Source: JBCCOW01 sp039025855 (GTDB lineage: Bacteria > Planctomycetota > Phycisphaerae > Phycisphaerales > Phycisphaeraceae). From it: 64,000 nucleotides of DNA. The position numbers and the translations under genes were made by a program. The DNA lies in NCBI GenBank assembly GCA_039025855.1, contig JBCCNL010000002.1, positions 124,001-188,000 on the forward strand, written 5' to 3'. Below the pieces are notes generated by a model. That model made no database searches. It was given only the letters and a program-made list of their open reading frames with translations, and was not told where the DNA came from. Positions 34,481 through 44,314 of this stretch are shown here, in pieces. Position 1 is the first letter of the stretch; each line of letters begins with the position of its first letter.

Positions 34481-35534
34481 GCGTCAAGCAACGATGAAGA
34501 CCGGCCCGCTGGGCGATACCGGGCTCACCACGCCCCCGATGATCTACGGCACCAGCTGCCTGGGTAACCTCTATGAGGCGTTGCCTTGGGAAACGAAGCT
34601 CGAAATCGTCAGCCAGTGGTTCGAGCATTCGCCGCGGCCTGTCGTGGCCGACTCAGCAGGGAAGTACGGTGCCGGGCTGGCGCTCGAGATGATGGGCAAG
34701 GCACTGCGTGAGCTGGGCATCCCCAGCGAGGACGTGCTGATCAGCAACAAGCTCGGTTGGCTCCGCGTCCCGCTCGAGGCGGATGAACCCACGTTCGAGC
34801 CCGGGGCCTGGGCCGACCTCGAACACGACGCGGTCCAGGACATCTCCGCCGACGGCATCGAGCGCTGCCTGCGCCAGGGCAATGAGCTGCTCGGCGACGG
34901 CTACCACCCACAGATGGTCTCGGTGCACGACCCCGATGAGTATCTCGCCGCAGCATCGTCCGACGATGACCGCGCCCAGCGCTTCGAGGACGTGGTCGCG
35001 GCGTACGAGCGCTTGTTCGAGCTCAAAGCGGCCGGCGAAGTCAAAGCCGTCGGCGTGGGTGCCAAGGACTGGCGGGTTATCGAACGCCTCGCCGAGCGGG
35101 TCGACCTCGACTGGGTCATGTTCGCCAACAGCATGACGATCTACCAGCACCCCGCCGACCTGCTGGCGTTTATGGATCGGCTGCACGACCGCGGCATCGG
35201 CGTGGTCAACTCGGCGGTGTTCCACGCCGGCTACCTCGTGGGCGGGCAGTACCTCGACTACGAAAAGTTTGATTCATCCCGTGCCGATCACGCGGCGGCC
35301 GAGCAGTGGCGGACCGCCTTCTGGGCGATCTGCGACGAGCACAACATCAAGCCCGCCCACGCCTGTGTGCAGTTTGGCCTGCTCTACCCGCGTGCGGCCA
35401 GCATCGCGCTCAACACCAGCGCCCCCAAGCGCGTCGGGCAGAACGCGATAATGGTGTCGACCCCCCTACCCCAAGCGTTCTGGCAAGCACTGCTCGATGC
35501 CGGCTTGATCCGGGAATTACCGGTCAAAGCATGA
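34473..35534 (+). CDS. Aldo/keto reductase, candidate L-fucose dehydrogenase
   Basis: 353-residue aldo/keto reductase. The catalytic tetrad can be read as D60, Y65 (VVADSAGKYGAG), K93 (LISNKLGW) and H152 (MVSVHDPDEY). Members of this subgroup oxidise L-fucose or related aldoses with NAD(P), and the adjacent FucU gene supports that role (inference). ATG at 34473 overlaps the dehydrogenase gene by 8 bases; an alternative ATG at 34494 would remove seven residues. Converges on fucU. Confidence 0.9.
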   Translation: MPERQATMKTGPLGDTGLTTPPMIYGTSCLGNLYEALPWETKLEIVSQWFEHSPRPVVADSAGKYGAGLALEMMGKALRELGIPSEDVLISNKLGWLRVPLEADEPTFEPGAWADLEHDAVQDISADGIERCLRQGNELLGDGYHPQMVSVHDPDEYLAAASSDDDRAQRFEDVVAAYERLFELKAAGEVKAVGVGAKDWRVIERLAERVDLDWVMFANSMTIYQHPADLLAFMDRLHDRGIGVVNSAVFHAGYLVGGQYLDYEKFDSSRADHAAAEQWRTAFWAICDEHNIKPAHACVQFGLLYPRAASIALNTSAPKRVGQNAIMVSTPLPQAFWQALLDAGLIRELPVKA

Positions 35535-35540
35535 AGCCCG

Positions 35541-35557
35541 CGATCACAATGTGATCG
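35541..35557. terminator. Perfect 7-base-stem dyad at convergent junction
   Basis: CGATCAC-AAT-GTGATCG lies just after the aldo/keto reductase stop and includes the fucU stop codon. It could serve as a bidirectional transcript-end hairpin, though no T-run follows. Confidence 0.35.
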
Positions 35558-35981
35558 GCGTGACGCCCTTCTTGAGGATGATGTTGCCGTACTTCGCCGT
35601 TTCGCCCGTCATCACCACGGCCGATGCCGACCGCACCCGGTCATAGAACGCGAACCGCTCGATCGCGTCGATGGTCGGCTTGCCCGGCACGTGCTTATCA
35701 ATCATCTCCCGATAGCTCGCCTCGACCGCGGGGTCGAGCTCGTCACCCTCGACCGCCGCCATCATGATCAGCGGCGCGTCGACGTAGCTGTCTAGCTCAA
35801 ACAGCGGGAGGATCGCGTCGAGCAGCCCAGTGATCCGCAGCCCGTCGGCCCGGATCACCGTGTCGTTGAACTGGTTCCCCGGGAAGTGAGCGTCCGCCAG
35901 AACCAGCTCCTCCCCATGCCCCATGGCATACAGGCGGGCGAGTAGTTCGGGCGAGAGCAACGGGGAAAGGCCTTTGAGCAT
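35544..35981 (-). CDS. fucU: RbsD/FucU-family L-fucose mutarotase
   Basis: 145-residue protein of the RbsD/FucU family, which interconverts anomers of L-fucose (FucU) or D-ribose (RbsD). N-terminus LKGLSPLLSPELLARLYAMG with the catalytic-region histidine in MGHGEELVLADAHFPG, and the C-terminal KYGNIILKKGV typical of FucU. ATG at 35981 has AGGA 6 bases upstream; a longer frame exists but is not family-like. Its presence among fucosidases is the best single indication that fucose is the monosaccharide handled here. Confidence 0.9.
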   Translation of the reverse strand: MLKGLSPLLSPELLARLYAMGHGEELVLADAHFPGNQFNDTVIRADGLRITGLLDAILPLFELDSYVDAPLIMMAAVEGDELDPAVEASYREMIDKHVPGKPTIDAIERFAFYDRVRSASAVVMTGETAKYGNIILKKGVTPITL

Positions 35982-36183
35982 GTTGATCCTGTGAACAGCG
36001 GGTGCGAGCCGCGAAATGTACCACACCGTTCCGGGCCGGTCGGCACGGCCGTGGCTCCCCGGTTGCCCCGTGCCACCCGGACGAATCAGGCCGCCAAGCT
36101 ACGCAGAATCTCTCAAAAACACCCTTCACCTCAGCCTGCCCCCCTGCTACATTGCCCGGCCTGAAACAGGCTTCAAGATCATT

Positions 36184-36199
36184 TTTATCTCGTGATAAA
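36184..36199. promoter_or_regulatory. Inverted repeat upstream of second sulfatase
   Basis: TTTATC-TCGT-GATAAA in an AT-rich patch about 34 bases before the sulfatase ATG, between the divergent fucU and sulfatase genes. Possible operator for a LacI-type regulator encoded elsewhere. Confidence 0.45.
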
Positions 36200-36232
36200 T
36201 CATCGAATCAGACCCATCCGGCGATCCCGACC

Positions 36233-37654
36233 ATGCCCAGCAAACCGCCCAACATCGTCCTGATCCACACGGACCAGCAGCGGGGCGACGCGCTGTCGCT
36301 GACCGGGCACCCCGTGCTGCAGACACCCAACCTCGACCACCTGATCGCCGACGGTGCGTGGTTCCGCCAGGCCTACAGCGAGTGCCCCATCTGCATCCCC
36401 GCACGGCATACCCTCATGACCGGGATGTCGCCGCACGCCACCGGCGTCGTCGGGTTCGCCACCCGCGCCCGCATCGCCCGGGAACACCACACCCTCCCCG
36501 CCCTGCTCCGCGCCGGCGGCTACCAGACCGTCCTCGTCGGGCGCGACATGCATCAGTACCCCGGCCGGAAGTCCTACGGCTTCGAGATGCGCTTCGACCG
36601 CCCCGACCTCGACACCTACTCCAAGTTCCAGGACCTCATCCTCCCGCTCGGCGGACACAAAGGCTGGCCCCACCTGCTCGCACACGGCCTCGGACCAAAC
36701 GCCGTCCACGCGTCACCCTGGCCCTACGACGTCGCCTTCCACCAGACCAACTTCGCGGTCAACAAGTCCGTCGAGTTCCTCCACCGACGCGACCCCGAGC
36801 GCCCCTTCTTCATGGCCACCGGCTTCGTCGCCCCGCACCCCCCACACACCCCGCCGCAGCCCTACTACGACCGCTACCTCCACGCCGACCTTCCCGAGCC
36901 CACCATCGGTGACTGGGCCGTCGAACCCGACAACCACGGGCTCGGCGTCCCCGACGGCCACGGCCGACAGGTCGTCGCCGGCTACAAAGGTCGGCAGACC
37001 CTCGCCGGCTACTTCGGGCTGATCAACCACGCCGACGATCAGCTCAACGTCCTGCTCCACGCGCTCCGCAGCCTCGACGAGCCCACCTACATCCTCTTCA
37101 CCAGCGACCACGGCGAGATGCTCGGTGACCACTACTTATGGCGGAAAAGCCTGCCCTACGAGGGTGCCGCGCACATCCCGTTCTCCCTCACCGGACCCGG
37201 CATCCAACCCGGCACACAGCGCGACGAAGTCGTCGGGCTCCAAGACGTCCTGCCCACCTGCTGCGACCTCGCCGGCGTCGATGTTCCCGACCACGTGACC
37301 GGCCGAAGCGTCCTCGCACTCACGCGCGGCGGCGACCCCGGCTGGCGCGAATGGATACACGGCGAGCACTCCGAGATGGACGACCAACACTCCGGTATGC
37401 ACTACGCCACCGATGGCAGGTCCAAATACATCTGGTTCAACGACGGCTCCGAACAGTTCTTTGACCTCGTCAACGACCCGACCGAGTGCCACAACCTCAT
37501 CGACGACGACGCCCACGCGGACGCCGTCGATCGATACCGATCCCGCCTGATCGAACGCCTCGCCGACCGCCCCGAAGGCTTCTCCGATGGGCAGCGTCTC
37601 ATACCGAACCGCCCGTTCGATCACCACAACGCCATCGCCGTCTACGACGACTGA
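36233..37654 (+). CDS. Sulfatase (S1 family), no signal peptide
   Basis: 473-residue type I sulfatase with the Cys-type formylglycine motif CIPARHTLMTG (C54). Early metal residues lie in LIHTDQQRGD; later landmarks are GFVAPHPPHTPPQPYYD and LFTSDHGEMLGDHYLW. ATG at 36233 follows an AT-rich promoter patch; no leader is present, so it is probably cytoplasmic like the sulfatase at 22008. The two are only distantly similar, so they probably cleave different sulfate positions. Followed after 65 bases by the interrupted beta-helix gene. Confidence 0.93.
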   Translation: MPSKPPNIVLIHTDQQRGDALSLTGHPVLQTPNLDHLIADGAWFRQAYSECPICIPARHTLMTGMSPHATGVVGFATRARIAREHHTLPALLRAGGYQTVLVGRDMHQYPGRKSYGFEMRFDRPDLDTYSKFQDLILPLGGHKGWPHLLAHGLGPNAVHASPWPYDVAFHQTNFAVNKSVEFLHRRDPERPFFMATGFVAPHPPHTPPQPYYDRYLHADLPEPTIGDWAVEPDNHGLGVPDGHGRQVVAGYKGRQTLAGYFGLINHADDQLNVLLHALRSLDEPTYILFTSDHGEMLGDHYLWRKSLPYEGAAHIPFSLTGPGIQPGTQRDEVVGLQDVLPTCCDLAGVDVPDHVTGRSVLALTRGGDPGWREWIHGEHSEMDDQHSGMHYATDGRSKYIWFNDGSEQFFDLVNDPTECHNLIDDDAHADAVDRYRSRLIERLADRPEGFSDGQRLIPNRPFDHHNAIAVYDD

Positions 37655-37719
37655 CCCAGCCGCCCCTCGCCATCGCCGCGCCGACCACCACAAGCCGTCG
37701 AGCGCTGGAGGACTCCATC

Positions 37720-38808
37720 ATGAGCATCACCCTGTACGTCTCCCCGCAAGGCAGCGACGCCTGGCACGGCCACGTTCCCGAGCCCACCGCCGACGGCTTC
37801 GACGGCCCGCTCGCCACGCTCAGCGAAGCGGTCAAGCGCGTGCGACACCTGCGGGAACAGCGCCACACCACCGGCGAGGTGACCGTGCGCGTTGCGGCCG
37901 GCACGTACCCCACCAAGCGACCGATCGCGCTGGACGCGATGGACAGCGGCATCCGCTTCGTCGCCGACGGCGAAACGGTCATCGACGGGTCCGTCGAGAT
38001 CACCGGCTGGTCCACCGGCAAAGCGAACGGCAAGACGTGCTGGGTCGCCGACATCGGCGCGCTACTCACCGAAGTGCCCCACCCCCGCAGCCTCTTCGCC
38101 AACGGCGAGCGTCGACCGCACAGCCGATACCCCAAGACCGACTGGCTCACGATCGAAGACGCGCCCGATGTCCCCATGGACTTCGGGCTCTTCGACGGGG
38201 CATCGCGTTTCATCGTGGCCGACGGCGACTTCGACGACGCCTGGCGGAACCCGGACGACATTGAGGCGGTGATCAATCACCTCTGGATCGAAGAGCGCAT
38301 GCCGGTCAAAGACTACGACGCCGACCGCCGACGTATCACCAGCACGCACCGCAGCATCTTCACGCTCCGCAACCATGAATGGATGGGCTCGGCACCCTTC
38401 GCCCGGTACTTCTGGGAGAACGTGTTCGAAGCGATGAGCGAACCCGGCGAGTGGTACCTCGACCGCGCCGGCGAACGCCTGTACTACCTGCCCAAAGAAG
38501 GCGAAACCCCAGACAACACCAGCATCCGTCTCGCGGTTACCACGCAGCTGCTCCGATTGCACGGCGACTGGCGGACCGGCCAGATCGTCCGCGGCGTCCG
38601 CTTCGAAGGCTTCACGTTTGCCCACACCGACTGGCTGCCGTCCGAGGGCTGGGGCAAGTGGTGGGACCCACAAACGCCCGAGCACACCTGGCCGACCAAG
38701 GACTCCTTCCGACACTTCAACACGAACAACCTCGAGAAGCGCTCGGCCGCCCAGCACGCCCGCTTCGCCGCCATGCCACAGGCCGCACACGACCTGCCCG
38801 GCGCGGTG
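37720..38808 (+). pseudogene. Right-handed beta-helix protein, C-terminus lost at transposase insertion
   Basis: N-terminal part (about 363 residues) of a polysaccharide-lyase-like beta-helix protein. GGAGG lies 8 bases before the ATG. Typical opening ITLYVSPQGSDAWHG and later GVRFEGFTFAHTDW. Family-like sequence runs to DLPGAV at 38808 and then changes into transposase-derived sequence. The open frame continues to a stop at 38871 with about 20 foreign residues. The beta-helix rungs expected after this point are not found downstream, so sequence was lost as well as interrupted. No signal peptide. Confidence 0.8.
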
Positions 38809-39359
38809 GGTAAAGGAGCAGCGAGAAGGGCGGAAGCCAGGTCGGGTTGGGCGTCCGCGGACGATCGGTAAGCCGCCCGGTCTGGGTGTCGCCGGCGACG
38901 TATCACCCGAACGGGGATTGGCTGTTGCAGCAGGCGAGGAACGTGCTGATGTGGCTCGAAGAGCAGGGGCTCGAGGCCAGTTACCTGATTCACGACCGGG
39001 ACACGATGTTCTTGGCTGCGTTCGACCAGCTGCTGCGTGCTACTAGCGTCCAGATGGTGAAGTCGCCGGTGATGGCGCAGAACGCCAATGCGTATGCGGA
39101 GTCGTGGATCGCGACGGTGCGGCGTGAGTGCCTGGACCACTTCGCGTGCTTCAGCCTGGGGCATGTCGATCACTTGGTGCAGGTCTTCGCTGGCTACTAC
39201 AACCGACACCGGCCACATCAAGGCTTGGGGAACCGAGTCTTGAGCCAGCCAAATACGCCTGAGTTATAGCTCGCCCAAGAGGACAGGCCTGTTGGCTCGA
39301 TCGGCTGTCGGTCCGAGCTGGGTGGCTTGCTCAAGAGCTACTACCGCCGAGCTGCTTAA
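38809..39359 (+). pseudogene. Decayed IS transposase (integrase core) remnant
   Basis: DDE-type integrase-core fragment. One frame holds a short linker like EGRKPGRVGRPRTIGK. A second frame (about 38875 on) holds VSPATYHPNGDWLLQQARN, LIHDRDTMFLAAFDQLL, PVMAQNANAYAESWIATVRR and YYNRHRPHQGLGNR, with catalytic D and E motifs visible. A TAG at 39267-39269 interrupts this frame, yet reading continues sensibly for 29 more codons to ELGGLLKSYYRRAA and a TAA at 39357. So there is a frameshift or deletion near 38860-38885, a missing N-terminus and a nonsense codon. No terminal inverted repeats or target duplications were identified. Confidence 0.85.
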
Positions 39360-39584
39360 GCCGTCACGTCGATTGTCTTCTGTCTTCACTTGTCAAGGAG
39401 CCAAGCACCATATCAATGCTGCTCGCGACGCCTACGTCGATGATGGATTGCCTTTCCGGTGGCCCTGCCTATTCAGTGATATCTTGTCGAAGGCCGATCG
39501 AGTTCCGGCGGGAAATATCCAGTACCTACATTTTGGAGTAGGCCGAGCACGGGTCTCGGCACTGCGATTCCTGCCGAAAAAGAC
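39360..39584. other. Gene-free stretch after transposase remnant
   Basis: About 225 bases with lower GC and no recognisable gene or repeat. A 98-codon open frame crosses it but matches nothing I know and overlaps the transposase tail out of frame. It is probably residual DNA from the insertion or deletion event, before the next LacI promoter. Confidence 0.5.
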
Positions 39585-39613
39585 TTGACATCGTGGTCAT
39601 TTTGATCCATAAT
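39585..39613 (+). promoter_or_regulatory. Sigma70-type promoter of second LacI gene
   Basis: TTGACA at 39585-39590, 17 bases, CATAAT at 39608-39613. Very close to consensus and about 70 bases upstream of the LacI ATG at 39681, the same layout as the promoter of cassette 1. Confidence 0.75.
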
Positions 39614-39680
39614 GCCCTCGATGTCAATTTATTTTGGCCAACTTTGAGGCTCGTTTCACCCGCTCCTTCTTGCACCGTTT

Positions 39681-40679
39681 ATGGCAACCCTGGACCAAAT
39701 CGCGGAATCCGTCGGCGTCTCCCGAAAGACCGTCGCACGGGCTCTCAATGGCCAGCACGAGGCGAAGTATGCCCCAACTGCTAAACGGTTTAAAGAAATC
39801 CGGAAAGTCGCCGACAAGCTCGGTTACCGCCCCAACGCTTCCGCCAAGGCCACCCGGACCGGCAAATTCAAAGCCATCGGCTACCTCCATTCCAACAAGT
39901 TCAGCAACAGCCACACCAACTCGGATCTGATGCGGGGTATCTACGACGTGCTCCACCAACGCGACCTCCTGCTCACCTCGGCCATGCACGACGACGAGCA
40001 CCTCACCGACGAGGGCGTGGTCCCCAAGCTTCTCCGCGAGATGTCGGCCGATGGGCTGCTGATCGACTACCTCTCCCGCATCCCCGAGGGCATGCCCGAG
40101 ATGATCCGGCGCTTTCGGATTCCCTCGATCTGGGTCAATGTCAAGCATGAGACCGACTGCGTCCGGCCCGACGATGTCGCCGCCGGCCGGATGGCCACCG
40201 AGCACCTGCTCGAGCGCGGGCACCGCAAGATCGTCTGCGGTTCGCTCGCCATTACCTCGCACTACAGCCACAAGGACCGCTTGGAAGGCTACTGCCTGGC
40301 GATGCGTGACGCCGGACTCGAGCCCGTGGTCTTCGATCCCAAACTTGATCGTTACGGCGACCGTCTCAGCGAGGCCAGGCGGTGGTTCGATCAGAACGAC
40401 AAGCCGGACGCCATCATGACACCTGGGCCCGGCTCTTCGACCCCGCTCGCCGCCGCCGCCCTCGCCCACGGCTACGAACTCGGCAAAGACCTCGCCTGTG
40501 TCACCGTCAACAGCCTCATGGAACGCAGCTTCGGCGTGGACATGACCACCGTCCTCATCCCGTTTGAGGAGGTCGGCCATTGTGCGGTCGAAGAGCTGAT
40601 GCTCAAGATCGACTTGCCCGACGAGCAACGCGCCGCCGTTGCAATCGAGCCCACACTGGACATAGGGGTCACCACCTGA
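39681..40679 (+). CDS. LacI-family transcriptional regulator (cassette 2)
   Basis: 332-residue LacI regulator. Helix-turn-helix ATLDQIAESVGVSRKTVARA, hinge LGYRPNASAKATRTG, and a sugar-binding domain with ERGHRKIVCGSLAITSHYSH. Its DNA-binding and hinge parts resemble those of the regulator at 23613 (RPNAxAxATxxGxFxAIG), while the effector domain is more different. It opens cassette 2, 70 bases before a PEP-CTERM gene. Confidence 0.93.
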   Translation: MATLDQIAESVGVSRKTVARALNGQHEAKYAPTAKRFKEIRKVADKLGYRPNASAKATRTGKFKAIGYLHSNKFSNSHTNSDLMRGIYDVLHQRDLLLTSAMHDDEHLTDEGVVPKLLREMSADGLLIDYLSRIPEGMPEMIRRFRIPSIWVNVKHETDCVRPDDVAAGRMATEHLLERGHRKIVCGSLAITSHYSHKDRLEGYCLAMRDAGLEPVVFDPKLDRYGDRLSEARRWFDQNDKPDAIMTPGPGSSTPLAAAALAHGYELGKDLACVTVNSLMERSFGVDMTTVLIPFEEVGHCAVEELMLKIDLPDEQRAAVAIEPTLDIGVTT

Positions 40680-40749
40680 CCCGACTCAATCTAAACGTCT
40701 GTTTCTTTACGAGGAATCTCACTTTCCCTTTTTTTAGGAGGCCTTCATT

Positions 40750-41628
40750 ATGACTCACCCAAAAATTGCAACCGCCATGCTTCTCGCCGTGACCGCAGCC
40801 GTAGCCTCGGCCGCCCCGATCACGCCCGCCCTCGGTTCCACCATTACCTATGACTTCAATACGCCCGGTCAGCTTACAAGTGATTTGACGTTCGACAGTG
40901 GTGCGGCAGCGGTAACTCAGGCCGCTGTCGGCGGCTTGTCCAACTCTGGGTCTGTGCAGGGTGCCGCCGGTAATGTGTCTCAGTCCACTGTAGTTGCGAA
41001 GAATGCTGTAAGCACCAGCACTGCCTCGGATTTTACGCTTACGCAATCGGCGTATTTCAAGACGTCACCGGCGAACTCGCTTGGCACATTTACAAATCAG
41101 CCTGTACTGATCTTGGGGATTACAGATTCGGCAACCCAGAGTGCAAGTGCACAAAACCTGTTGCCCAATCCCACCGCAAACTCTCTTGCCGGTACAGTCA
41201 CGGTGAATAATCCGAACAATAGTGGCAACATAACACTCGAGTTTGATGGGTTTCAGACCGGGGATATCGGTCCTTTTGGACCGCCCACGACTGTGACGGT
41301 CGCCCCTGACTCCTGGTTGTTCTTCGAGGTGGACTATGCCTACGAAAGCGGCGCAGATCAATGGCGGTTGACCTACACCCTAAGTGAATCAGACGCTGAC
41401 GGCGTTGTCGGGACGCAACTCTTTAACCTGACACTGAATGGTGCGGTTCGCTCCAATCTGTTTGGTGCCGACCCCGACCTTTATGGCTGGTTTGGGACAG
41501 ACACGCAGCTGGACTCGAGTGTCACTGCATTCGACAACATCACTCTGGTCGGCGTCATACCCGAGCCAGGAAGTCTGGGCCTTCTCTCCTTGGGTGGCTT
41601 GGCCATGCTGCGTTGCCGCCGTGGCTGA
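40750..41628 (+). CDS. PEP-CTERM sorted surface protein (cassette 2)
   Basis: 292-residue exported protein: signal peptide with TAAVASA before APITPALG, an Asn/Ser/Thr-rich beta body, and the sorting signal IPEPGSLGLLSLGGLAML followed by RCRRG. AGGAGG lies 8 bases before the ATG, as in cassette 1. The body is not obviously homologous to the protein at 24683, though both have long beta-rich repeats of similar size. Codon choice here is less GC-rich than in the neighbouring enzymes. Needs an exosortase encoded elsewhere. Confidence 0.9.
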   Translation: MTHPKIATAMLLAVTAAVASAAPITPALGSTITYDFNTPGQLTSDLTFDSGAAAVTQAAVGGLSNSGSVQGAAGNVSQSTVVAKNAVSTSTASDFTLTQSAYFKTSPANSLGTFTNQPVLILGITDSATQSASAQNLLPNPTANSLAGTVTVNNPNNSGNITLEFDGFQTGDIGPFGPPTTVTVAPDSWLFFEVDYAYESGADQWRLTYTLSESDADGVVGTQLFNLTLNGAVRSNLFGADPDLYGWFGTDTQLDSSVTAFDNITLVGVIPEPGSLGLLSLGGLAMLRCRRG

Positions 41629-41737
41629 ACGCCTGCGATCCGGTCGTCCTGCCTTCGGTGGAACCGTCTCCCGAACGCTTAACCAATCGGCCAGCTTCAC
41701 CTCTCGACCTAAGACCTTCCGAGCGGAGTCCTGCACG

Positions 41738-42508
41738 ATGAGAAATAACCACCAGCCGCGGGCGGGATTCACGCTGATCGAACTATTGGTAGTGATTAGC
41801 ATCATTGCCCTGCTGATCGCGATCCTACTGCCGGCCCTGCAATCTACCCGCGCCGCCGCTCGGCAGTCGCTCTGTCTGTCCTCGCAGCGGCAGCTCGGCA
41901 TCTCCTTCGCTGGCTACGCCAGCGACTACAGCAACTACGTCCCCTCCGTGCTCACCGACGACTTCGCCGGTCGCACCGGCCACTGGCACCTGTCGCTCGC
42001 GCGTTGGCAATACGGAAACCGCGTGGCCACGATCGGCGCCATTACACCGGGCGGCACGAACGATATCTTCGATGTGAACATCTACTGGGGCTGCCCAGAG
42101 TGGGATCTCCAACGCTCTCAGAGCGTCCATGGTGTAACAAGTGCACCCGGCAACCCCGGGTACGGCATGAACCGGTACATCGAATACGCCGAGGGTCTCG
42201 ACCTGGCCACGCCCTTCCCCTACATGCACGACGGCCTCGAGCTCAACGGTAGCCCGGGCAACTTCGTCTTCAAGGACTACGACGCGGTCACCCGTGCCAG
42301 TGATCGGATGCTTCTTGCAGACGCCAATGCCTTTCAGGTCACCCTAAATGGGGCCACGATCAGCAACCCCACGACTGCAGTCATTGAAGGGTGGTCCATC
42401 GATGACGACCGCCGCCACCTTGATAACTCGGACAACGTCTTGTTCTTCGATGGGCACGCCGCTGCCGAAAGCCCAGAAGGCATCCGAGCGTCTGTCATCA
42501 TCGAATAA
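41738..42508 (+). CDS. Prepilin-like (type II secretion/H-X-DG) protein (cassette 2)
   Basis: 256-residue class III prepilin-like protein: leader MRNNHQPRAG, then FTLIELLVVISIIALLIAIL, nearly identical to the cassette 1 protein across the N-terminal helix. The C-terminal RHLDNSDNVLFFDGHA again gives an H-X10-DG motif. The middle regions have diverged, as expected if each recognises a different partner or substrate. It lies 109 bases after the PEP-CTERM gene and 50 bases before the beta-helix gene. Confidence 0.92.
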   Translation: MRNNHQPRAGFTLIELLVVISIIALLIAILLPALQSTRAAARQSLCLSSQRQLGISFAGYASDYSNYVPSVLTDDFAGRTGHWHLSLARWQYGNRVATIGAITPGGTNDIFDVNIYWGCPEWDLQRSQSVHGVTSAPGNPGYGMNRYIEYAEGLDLATPFPYMHDGLELNGSPGNFVFKDYDAVTRASDRMLLADANAFQVTLNGATISNPTTAVIEGWSIDDDRRHLDNSDNVLFFDGHAAAESPEGIRASVIIE

Positions 42509-42558
42509 CCCTTGGTTCTTTCTGCGATCCATGAACCTCCTTTGTGATGGAGCCCGCT

Positions 42559-44283
42559 ATGTCTTTCTTCACGACTCCCAAACGCGCCCGCTGTAACGTC
42601 GCCCTGATTACCTTGTTCACCCTGTTAGGCCTGCCTCTCACGGCGGCACACGGAGAAGAGGCGTGGACCGTCTTCCACGTCGCGACCACAGGGTCGGACG
42701 ACCACCCCGGCACAGCTGGCGAGCCCTTCGCCACCCTCAACAGGGCTTTTGAGAAGCTCGAGACCATCCAAGCCCCTGTCCGCATCGCAATCGAGCCGGG
42801 CACCTACCGGGAAGGCGGGCTCCGGATCCACCGTCGCGACTTCCCGACGCTCATCGAAAGCACCGGCGAGCAAAACGTAGTCATCTCGGGCTCCGACGTC
42901 TGGACCGACTGGACCGAACGCGATGGCAAACTGGTCGCCCACTGGCCTTACGACTGGGGCAACTTCAACCTCGACGCGGGCTACCCCAAGCGCGACCACG
43001 ATGCCTTCCGCCCCGCCGGTCAGCGCAGCGAGATGGTCTTCGTCGACGGCCAGCTGCTCTGGCAGGTCATGACAGCCGAAGAGATGGAGCCCGGCACGTT
43101 CAGGGTCGACCTTGAAGCCAACGAACTGATCCTCCAGCTACCCGAGGGCAAGACGGCCGACGCGTTGATCGAGGTCGGAATACGCCCGAACCTGCTGACC
43201 ACGCTTTCCGCGGTCGACCTGACTCTTCGTGGCCTCACCTTTCAGCACGCAGTCAGTCACCCCGAACGCGACGAGTCCTTCGGTGCCTGGGGTGTCTCGA
43301 TCTTCGGCGAACACGTCCGCGGCATGACTAACGCCGAGTCCAACCCTGATCGCCATTTCTCTGAACGGATCACCATCGAAGACTGCCGGTTTGTCTTTAA
43401 CAACCGCGTCGGCCTTGTCTTCGCCAACGTCAAAGACATCGTTATCCGCGACACCAACTTCGACGACAACGGTGTCTCCGGCGTCACCGCCAACCGGGTC
43501 CTGCGTGCGACCCTCGAAGACTCCACCATCAACCGCAACAACTGGCGGATGGGATACCTCGGCCACGTCATCGGTTGGGGCCCCGCCGGTACCAAGATGC
43601 TCTTCATGAAGGACCTCACCTTTACCCGCTGTGAAGTCAGCGACAACTACTCCACCGGGCTCTGGCTCGATACCTCGGTCAACTACGTCACCGTCAAGGA
43701 CTCCAAAATGGAACGCAACTGGGGCGTCGGGTTTTACTACGAGCACAACCAGGGTCCGGCACTGCTCAAGGACTCGCTGGTCCGACGCAACGGCTACAAC
43801 GACGGGACGCGAACCATCCGCATCGGCGACGGCGGTGTCCTGTACGCCGAGTCCGAAGACCTCACCATCGAGAACTGCCGAATCGTCGAGAACATCAACT
43901 TCCAGATCGGGTCACGCGACCGTGATCGGCCCGGTATCTGCTACTGGACGAACCGCCGAAACGACGGGCACTGCCGAAACCTCGTGCTCAAGAACAGCCT
44001 CGTTATGGGGTCCTACTTCGACGGCAAGAATGCTCCCGAGTTCTACAACGCCAGCGAGCACCGCATCAACACCCTCGTCGGCCGCCAAGCTCACGCGAAG
44101 GAACAGATGTACATCGACGGTTTCCTTGCCACCTACCAGGGCTCGGGCAACCGCTTCTACAACTCGGTCAGCAGCCGTGTGTTTTCGACGGGCCCCAACT
44201 GGGGCTACGACCGCGTCACCATCGAAGACTGGCAGAAGCTGACTGGCCAAGACCTCGACTCGGCCTGGGCGCCCGGGCAGTAA
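42559..44283 (+). CDS. Secreted right-handed beta-helix protein (polysaccharide lyase-like)
   Basis: 574-residue exported protein. The signal peptide ends near LPLTAAHG before EEAWTVFH. Parallel beta-helix rungs are clear from about residue 230 (ITIEDCRFVFNNRVGLVFAN, IVIRDTNFDDNGVSGVTAN, VTVKDSKMERNWGVGFYYEH, LTIENCRIVENINFQIG). The start VFHVATTGSDDHPGTAGEPF is the usual opening of planctomycete beta-helix proteins. Enzymes with this fold include pectate-type lyases and various glycosidases; no catalytic triad could be assigned. ATG at 42559 with TGGAGC upstream. Probably cleaves the polymer outside the inner membrane. Confidence 0.87.
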   Translation: MSFFTTPKRARCNVALITLFTLLGLPLTAAHGEEAWTVFHVATTGSDDHPGTAGEPFATLNRAFEKLETIQAPVRIAIEPGTYREGGLRIHRRDFPTLIESTGEQNVVISGSDVWTDWTERDGKLVAHWPYDWGNFNLDAGYPKRDHDAFRPAGQRSEMVFVDGQLLWQVMTAEEMEPGTFRVDLEANELILQLPEGKTADALIEVGIRPNLLTTLSAVDLTLRGLTFQHAVSHPERDESFGAWGVSIFGEHVRGMTNAESNPDRHFSERITIEDCRFVFNNRVGLVFANVKDIVIRDTNFDDNGVSGVTANRVLRATLEDSTINRNNWRMGYLGHVIGWGPAGTKMLFMKDLTFTRCEVSDNYSTGLWLDTSVNYVTVKDSKMERNWGVGFYYEHNQGPALLKDSLVRRNGYNDGTRTIRIGDGGVLYAESEDLTIENCRIVENINFQIGSRDRDRPGICYWTNRRNDGHCRNLVLKNSLVMGSYFDGKNAPEFYNASEHRINTLVGRQAHAKEQMYIDGFLATYQGSGNRFYNSVSSRVFSTGPNWGYDRVTIEDWQKLTGQDLDSAWAPGQ

Positions 44284-44314
44284 GCCCGCCTGCACCACAT
44301 CCGAACCCATGCGC

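Noticed and set aside
39292..39588. 98-codon frame after the transposase remnant
   Set aside because: Overlaps the out-of-frame transposase C-terminus and resembles nothing known.
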